From Saccoglossus kowalevskii (lineage: Eukaryota; Hemichordata; Enteropneusta; Harrimaniidae), in the NCBI RefSeq assembly GCF_000003605.2, contig NW_003143816.1, forward strand, positions 36,771 to 77,800: a stretch of DNA of 41,030 bases, in the 5' to 3' direction. The notes under the pieces are model-generated. The model was not told the origin of the DNA. It saw nothing but the letters and a program-made list of their open reading frames with translations, and did no database searches. Position 1 is the first letter of the stretch, and every line of letters starts with the position of its first letter. The position numbers and the translations under genes are program-made. Below, in pieces: positions 36,339 to 41,030 of this stretch.

Positions 36339-39288
36339 CGGTAGGTTTTATTTCTGACTGATATACATATGTATAAAATTTCCTATATTGGAAGCTTATC
36401 TCCAATAGAAGTGATCATAAACAATTGCTAAATCACGACAATAATTTGACCGTAGATATGCAAGTGTATGCGCTACTACATTGTAATAGGGCTAATACAG
36501 TGACTGTTTTTGAGATAAATATTTATTGTGTTGTAAGATTTGTTGTGTACCTTGTATTAATTAACACGTTATCATTGCTTGTTATAAATGTAAAACTGAA
36601 AGCTGGCTTACAAGAGGCATTGTACCATACAGGCATGTTTCTCCTGACAAGTTACCTTGTGTATCTGATATAATTGTGTTGCCAATATGGCTCAGGCAAC
36701 AATGTCTGAAAAACTGTTATGTAGGTTTTTTAGGCAACTAAATGTATATTTGCCCATTGTTCCCCTCCTCATCATCAACACCATATTGGCACATTATCCA
36801 TATTGAATATCTACTCTGTGTATACATGATTTACCGTCCATTCCATAGCCAACCCTTTAATATATTATCATATTCTCCATTCCTTTGAACAACATATTTA
36901 ATTGTTTGGTTCTAATATTAAAAGGATAACCGTATATGCCTTTGTAAATGATGCAGATGAACATCAGTTTAGAAAGACGGGTTGCTTCATTAAGCCATAT
37001 TGTCCAGCAAGCAAGCAAGCAAGAATCATTTTTTTTCTCTATTCTGATTGATCACTCTCACACAAAAATTATAAATTTGTGCACAATCTAGTAATCTCAT
37101 GCTGTTACGTTTCCATGGAAACCCTTTACACATTCACTCACATCACTAAAGAAGCTAAATTTCAAGTAATCGTAGTGTTATACATCATTGCGTTTGATAT
37201 AGAATTAAATAAATCAAAATGAACATTTTCGTTCACTCTAGCAATAATTAATATGTAGTTAAAATGCAAGCTTCTTGTTGCCTTTGAGATATATGCCGTT
37301 GCACAGTAGAGGGATTTCAAAATAATTTACAACTGGACTTCTCACATATTTCATTATTAACTTGTCTCTTCTCTCATACCTAGGCCGCTCTTTTCATTAG
37401 AAATGAGTGCTGTGAAGTAGTAATTATCTGATCATGTGATGCGATAAATGATGAGATGATTTGTCGTATTCATCATCGGTCTAGTCTGAAGAGTATTCTC
37501 AATATGCTCAACAGGCATGACATTTTTTGACAGTTAATTCCATTTCGTCTCGCGGGACTATTGTGCCGGGGGCAATTCCCAAAAAAAAAATTATATTTGC
37601 GCTGCTGCTAGATTAATCAGCAAATCATTGGTCGATAATTGCTGATTGCACGTACCTTGTCATTCGATAATCCTGCTAAATTGATGACTGTTAGCTACAG
37701 AACGGTATGCTATTTATATGCAAATTAAGCCAATTTCAGAATTTTTAGGCACCACTGATTGTAAACTTAACAGCTAAAGGATTTACATGAACATGGTGAA
37801 ATGAGAAATATTCACTGGGTTTAATTTTAGTGGATTTTATGTTGCAAAGATATTCAAGGTTTTAAATTCACTGGTTTGTGAAGGGGAAAAATAAAACATG
37901 TCATTGTTACTTATTCACTGGTTTTAAATTTAACGTATTTAGCTATCAGCAAAATAAGCAAAAGTAAAACTTAGTGAATAATTAAGCTCTAATTAGTATC
38001 ATTAATAATCTTCTGAGAGACCTGCATAAAAAAACAGAACCTTCATGAATGTAAAAGATAATACTTGTCTGTCTCTGTATTCAGATAAATGGTACTTATA
38101 AATTGTAATTTGTGACATGCCACGAGCTATGCATACGTGAGCAGCTGATTAGATATTTTCTCCAAGTAAATAAATTATCTATACACTGCTGCATAATAAA
38201 ATATTTACAACAAACTTTCTTCTTCACAGGTTGTTCTGCAATCAAGAGACTACAATGCATTGTCCATGAGCGTCATGGCATTTGTAGCTATGCTATATCC
38301 ATTAGAATACATGTTTCCTGTTATACCCCTATTGCCAACATGTATGGGATCAGCTGAACAGGTAATTACCCACAATGCACCATTCAATAGTTTCTTTCCA
38401 TGTATTCAAAACTTTAAATAATTCGGCTGTTATGCATCTGTAATGTGTAGTAATTGGTACACCTAGTATCTGTATACGCCATTCAGTGTAATCGGTGATG
38501 ATGAAGATTACAAATGCTGTCAAAGTCAGTGCTGCTAAGCAAACCTGCTTGTTTTGCTACATGATGTAGAACCCTCTTCAAGTCATTGAGAGGGTTGGGG
38601 GGGGGGGGGTCTTTTCCTGAAATAATTTAGTCATAATTAATTGTTCCGTGCGGAAATTTGTTCAAATGCTAGATCACAGGATTCTGCCTGATAATATTTT
38701 TGGCACTACTAATATATACTTTTTAATAATTGAACTTGTCTATTTCAGCTCTTATTAGCTCCCACACCCTACATCATTGGAGTACCTGCAAGTTTCTTTC
38801 CATACAAAGCTGGTTTTAGAATGCCTGATGATGTCTGGCTTATAGATCTTGATTCAAATAAGGTAAATGTATGAGAATGCATAGCAAATGGATCACTCTT
38901 TGGTATTTGACTTTTATATTGTGATTATTATAATACATTCTGATATGTTAATAAAACATGCGTTAATTCTTAAAAGGCTAGATACAGTTGTTGTACAATG
39001 TACATTCAAATTTGATGCAAATATATTATTAATTTGAATGTATATTACATGTGCTGTGTAAAAGTCACTTGGGTGCCACACCAAACATGGTGCAACATGA
39101 TGACTCTGTAACTTTTAAACATAATATGAAAAATAATATTTAAACTTCTATATGCAAATGTGTTTGTGATGTTGGTTACAGAATAAAATTGTTTTTATTC
39201 CTTATAGATTACAGTGCCACTAAGTGCAGATGAGTTGCCAGATTTACCTGAACCAGAAGGAACAGTGTTGAAAAACCACCTTAAACAG
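21757..39288 (+). CDS. MADD: MADD, DENN-domain Rab3/Rab27 guanine-exchange factor (5' part)
   Basis: MADD proteins catalyse GDP/GTP exchange on Rab3 (and Rab27), control synaptic vesicle traffic, link vesicles to KIF1 kinesins and, in mammals, bind TNFR1. Five coding exons are visible: 21752-22393, 34118-34412, 38230-38361, 38749-38862 and 39208-39288, about 420 residues or roughly the first quarter of the protein. Signature segments are [62 protein letters not shown] and [13 protein letters not shown], near-identical to vertebrate MADD. They form the N-terminal uDENN-cDENN-start of dDENN module. Start ATG 21757 (or 21763) fits a short N-terminus before the conserved KFLCPRL. A one-base frame break occurs in the first coding exon. 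The death-domain-like and C-terminal parts lie beyond the window. Confidence 0.97.
22237..22240 (+). other. MADD: Apparent one-base deletion in an A-run (frame break in MADD)
   Basis: One extra A in CTTAAAAGG would join the two MADD frames and give a linker of the same length as in human MADD, as I recall it. The site is not a classical X-XXY-YYZ slippery heptamer, and no intron border pair fits. A sequencing or assembly error, or a loss-of-function allele, is most likely. Confidence 0.7.
22448..24158 (+). mobile_element. Non-autonomous element with internal ~150-160-bp tandem repeats
   Basis: It starts ACTCCCGTGTGCGAAGC and has the complementary motif GCACACGGGAGT at 24122-24133, a 12-bp inverted repeat. 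After a (TGTATGTC)n tract come about nine to ten decaying units, each with a core like GAAACTTGGCACATGGATGC, then TTAATTACCTAATTTGCAT, AGCTGTTCCA and GAAGAACCACT. Units become more diverged to the right. The other genomic copy (30731-31265) shares a further 25 bases outside the inverted motif (TTCTTTCTAAGCTTT...GATTT), so that motif is subterminal on this side. No coding capacity. Class unresolved. Confidence 0.75.
22490..22557 (+). repeat. (TGTATGTC)n microsatellite inside the element
   Basis: Seven or so TGTC/TGTATGTC units that grade into TGTATGTA. The position right after the element's left end matches the layout of internally repetitive non-autonomous elements known from marine invertebrates. 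Confidence 0.9.
24665..24732 (+). repeat. AT-rich low-complexity tract
   Basis: Alternating TA runs (ATATATATATAT) with an embedded TACATGTATA palindrome and A-rich interruptions. Nothing else is recognised nearby. Confidence 0.7.
28960..29340. repeat. Possible old repeat with 'AAACTTGGAGCATATATCATAG' core
   Basis: TTTATTCAAACTTGGAGCAT followed by TTGGATTTTAAAATGGCCAC and GGCAACCATTTTG is a style common to dispersed repeats of marine invertebrates, and the core loosely resembles the units at 22.6-24 kb. Long open frames occur on both strands over the same bases, which fits a repeat more than a gene. There is no second copy in the window. Confidence 0.3.
30731..31265 (-). mobile_element. Inverted, truncated copy of the 22.4-24.2 kb tandem-repeat element
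   Basis: On the minus strand this is the right end of the same element: the boundary stretch GATTT...AAAGCTTAGAAAGAACTCC (read on +) and the subterminal ACTCCTGTGTGC at 30754-30765 match 24122-24158. About three repeat units follow, with cores ACCAAGTTTCATTGAAATGT near 30920, 31038 and 31183. The left part of the element, including the microsatellite, is missing. Confidence 0.8.
32931..33058. repeat. Inverted repeat pair, 18-bp perfect arms
   Basis: TATTTGCTCTATTAGAAG (32931-32948) and its exact reverse complement (33041-33058) are separated by 92 bp. It could be a decayed MITE or a stem in the intron RNA. No target duplication is seen. Confidence 0.7.
34118..34412 (+). CDS. MADD: MADD second coding exon (cDENN)
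   Basis: 295 bp. The first base completes an Arg codon split with the previous exon; then come [28 protein letters not shown] and [20 protein letters not shown], ending LLEHK. The acceptor is TTAATTGCAG and the donor GTAAGT. This is the core DENN segment that contacts the Rab in DENN-family exchange factors. There are no internal stops. Confidence 0.97.
36312..36338 (+). repeat. (TA)n microsatellite
   Basis: A run of about 13 TA units with no interruption. Confidence 0.95.
37437..37690. promoter_or_regulatory. Candidate intronic regulatory element (CpG-rich patch)
   Basis: About a dozen CpGs fall in 250 bp of an otherwise CpG-poor intron. The patch contains TCTCGCGGGAC, a GCCGGGGGC block, TGATGCGATAAATGATGAG, and a small palindrome AATCAGCAA (37615-37623) with TTGCTGATT (37639-37647). 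ATTAATCA and GATAATTG are homeodomain-like sites. Function is inferred only from composition. Confidence 0.35.
38230..38361 (+). CDS. MADD: MADD third coding exon (cDENN)
   Basis: 132 bp, 44 codons, phase 0 at both ends: [18 protein letters not shown], then [20 protein letters not shown] and SAEQ. This is one of the most conserved MADD segments. Acceptor TTCTTCACAG; donor GTAATT, weaker than the others. Confidence 0.98.
38749..38862 (+). CDS. MADD: MADD fourth coding exon
   Basis: 114 bp, 38 codons, phase 0: [17 protein letters not shown], then [14 protein letters not shown]. Acceptor CTATTTCAG; donor GTAAAT. The Pro in SFFPYKAGF replaces the Leu of the vertebrate SFFLYK as I recall it; otherwise close identity. 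Confidence 0.98.
39208..39288 (+). CDS. MADD: MADD fifth coding exon
   Basis: 81 bp, 27 codons, phase 0: [18 protein letters not shown], then TVLKNHLKQ, leading into the dDENN part. Acceptor CCTTATAG; donor GTAACA. The next exon is not in the window. Confidence 0.95.
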
Positions 39289-41030
39289 GTAACAGTTTTT
39301 AATTAAATAGAGACTGTTATTTCTTTATGATCTCTTGTGTAATGTGCGTATAATGTGCCTTGTGCATGTATGGTATTTGTGTATTAGCACAAATGAGACA
39401 TGTGTCTATTGTCAAATTGAGTCATATTTTAATAATGCAGACTAATGTTTATCATGATGTAATAATGGAGAATTCACTATTGTTGATGAGAAGTGTTGAC
39501 TGGACATTATTTAGACTATTTCTCAGGGCTAGAAATCTGTCATCCGGGAACTATTGCTCATTTATTCTTTATGGAAAAACTGGCCTTCTTCAGGGGAAAA
39601 AAGACATTCTTCTTGGAAAAACTGGCCTTCTTCAGGGGAAAACAGACATTCTTCATAGAAAAACTGGCCTTCTTCAGGGGAAAACAGACATTCTTCATGG
39701 AAAAAAATGGCCTTCTTCATGGGAAAACAAACATTCTTCATGGGAAAACTGGCAAAATTATTTCTGTCAATATTGCAGTGCAGGACTAGAAACATGTACA
39801 TATTTTATGATCGAGTGTACCAATAGTGTCGTTTAATATTTTGAGTCTGTACATTCATCATAATGCTACTTATCCTCATGTTACAATGATATGATAAAGT
39901 AGGTAATAACACACCAAACCCATCTTTCATTTATTAGTGCATGCGTACATGTAATGCTTAGGTACCATGGGGATACAGGTGTTCACATTACTAGTGTCTT
40001 TCAAGATGATGATGCAGATAAATTACTATTGATCAATGGCTCTATAATACCACAAAATCTATAACAGTGTAATGAAATAAGTTCCATGCATGCATGCTCA
40101 TTTCTTGGTTTTGACTTCAATATTTGTAAAATACAGCAGCAGACGACTTGAAAAATGGACGACTCGTGGCCATATTTGAAACTTGACCTGGGCATTTCTT
40201 AGACATGCATCGACTGTATAGATTTATGCATGTTTTTTGATCATCAGTTCCAGTTATTGGCTGTATTTTAAATAAATGGTATGGGTTCTATTTTCACCAA
40301 CAATATTTTTGACAAAAGTCAGAAACTTGAAATAAATATATACCGGTACAAAATTTATTGTAACATATAATATGTTAAATGTGATGAAATTTTGGCATTG
40401 TCATTTAATATTCAGTATTGACCAAGCCTGACTGCACACCCAAGCAAGCAAATGAATCCTGACTAGTAGTTACGGCCATGTCATCAAGTCTGTGGCACAA
40501 TTACCCTCGGGATATAGGTCTGGTCAACCCTATTTTGGTGTTCAACCCCAAGTAGCTTTTGAACATTAAAACCTACATTTACTGATCATTGGTCTGGCTA
40601 ACAATAATCATTATGTTGTAGTGATCAGTTAGGTGATCATGTTCCAAGTTTTTTTTCTTCATTTCATGCAACTATTAACTTTATTGTCAAACTTAGGTAT
40701 ACTATATTTTTAATAGCTTATTTATCTCATTAGTTAAGGAGGTTTGAGTTGAATTCAGGATTATATGACATGTTTGCCATACTTTCATCATTGTGAATTC
40801 ATACCAAGATGCCAAAAATGAAAACAAAACTTGAGTCAACAAACAAATGGTCAAAATTGGTATTTAACAATGGTTTCTATGATGAGATTATTTCTTCATA
40901 TCTGAAAATTTTGCTTGATGACTTGGACTGAAAAAGTTGTATTGATGTGAATCCTGATATTTTGAAAACATTTCAAAAAATTGAATATAATTGACTGAGT
41001 TTCCTGGTTGATAGTAGTTTTGCATTGCAT
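39289..41030 (+). other. MADD: MADD intron, continues past the window end
   Basis: No exon matching the next MADD segment is seen up to 41030. It contains a 42-bp minisatellite. The open frames at 39360-39836 follow from that minisatellite. Confidence 0.8.
39573..39753 (+). repeat. 42-bp minisatellite built from 21-bp half-units
   Basis: Four complete 42-bp units start at 39573, 39615, 39657 and 39699, plus a partial one at about 39741. Each unit is two related halves (GGAAAAACTGGCCTTCTTCAG and GGGAAAACAGACATTCTTCAT are both 21 bp). Because 42 and 21 are multiples of three, all frames stay open and mimic a repetitive protein. Confidence 0.95.

Larger units (their letters stand above)
34413..38229 (+). 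other. MADD: MADD intron (3.8 kb)
   Basis: Bounded by GTAAGT and TTCTTCACAG. No exon is needed between the flanking exons (LLEHK|VVLQS is continuous in MADD proteins). It contains a (TA)n tract and a CpG-rich patch near 37.44-37.69 kb. Open frames at 34994-35362 and 36425-36673 have no recognisable content. Confidence 0.85.

Noticed and set aside
39573-39753. CRISPR-like repeat array or repetitive protein (GKTGLLQGKTDILH repeats)
   Set aside because: The units are contiguous with no unique spacers, the genome is animal, and the period is a multiple of three, which keeps every frame open. It is an intronic minisatellite.

Overview
The window is AT-rich nuclear DNA from an invertebrate animal. 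Genes are split by introns with GT/AG borders, there is no operon structure, non-autonomous DNA transposons and microsatellites are frequent, and introns reach about 12 kb. The repeat style (internally tandem elements carrying 'GAAACTTGGTACATAGATG'-like cores) resembles marine invertebrates, but the species cannot be fixed from sequence alone. Two protein-coding genes are recognisable, both on the + strand, head to tail.

Layout: 1-13.99 kb holds no recognisable gene. It is CpG-rich intergenic (or far 5' intronic) DNA with two families of terminal-inverted-repeat elements (125-bp TTAA-flanked MITEs; a 476-bp foldback element with a 7-bp target duplication), three CTCF-like sites, and a striking excess of CRE (TGACGTCA) and E-box (CACGTG) palindromes. 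13990-15297 holds three exons of a Ras-superfamily small GTPase of the RERG/RASL type (DTAGQ, NKCD, SAA motifs, no CAAX box); its P-loop exon(s) were not found. A plausible poly(A) signal lies at 15832. 15.9-19.4 kb is intergenic, with a second intact TTAA MITE, a 295-bp long form of the same family, a 157-bp hAT MITE with perfect 8-bp target duplication, and a long TTTA microsatellite.

19.45-41.03 kb is the 5' part of a MADD (DENN/MADD, Rab3 guanine-exchange factor) gene: a predicted promoter and non-coding first exon (CRE and E2F-like sites, donor at 19690), then coding exons at 21752-22393, 34118-34412, 38230-38361, 38749-38862 and 39208-39288. These cover the N-terminal DENN module; the rest of the gene lies beyond the window. 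The first coding exon carries an apparent one-base frame break in a four-A run at 22237-22240, with conserved MADD sequence on both sides in different frames.

The broadest pattern is the CpG landscape. CpG is common upstream of the MADD start and nearly absent through most of the MADD gene body, except for a small CpG-rich patch near 37.4-37.7 kb. This fits the mosaic gene-body methylation known in invertebrates and marks the patch as a candidate intronic regulatory element. The large MADD intron also holds two copies of one tandem-repeat element in opposite orientation, which could pair in the pre-mRNA. I saw no wholly new coding system; the most useful observations are the frame break, the CpG boundary, the motif enrichment, the shortened switch II of the GTPase and the repeat architecture.
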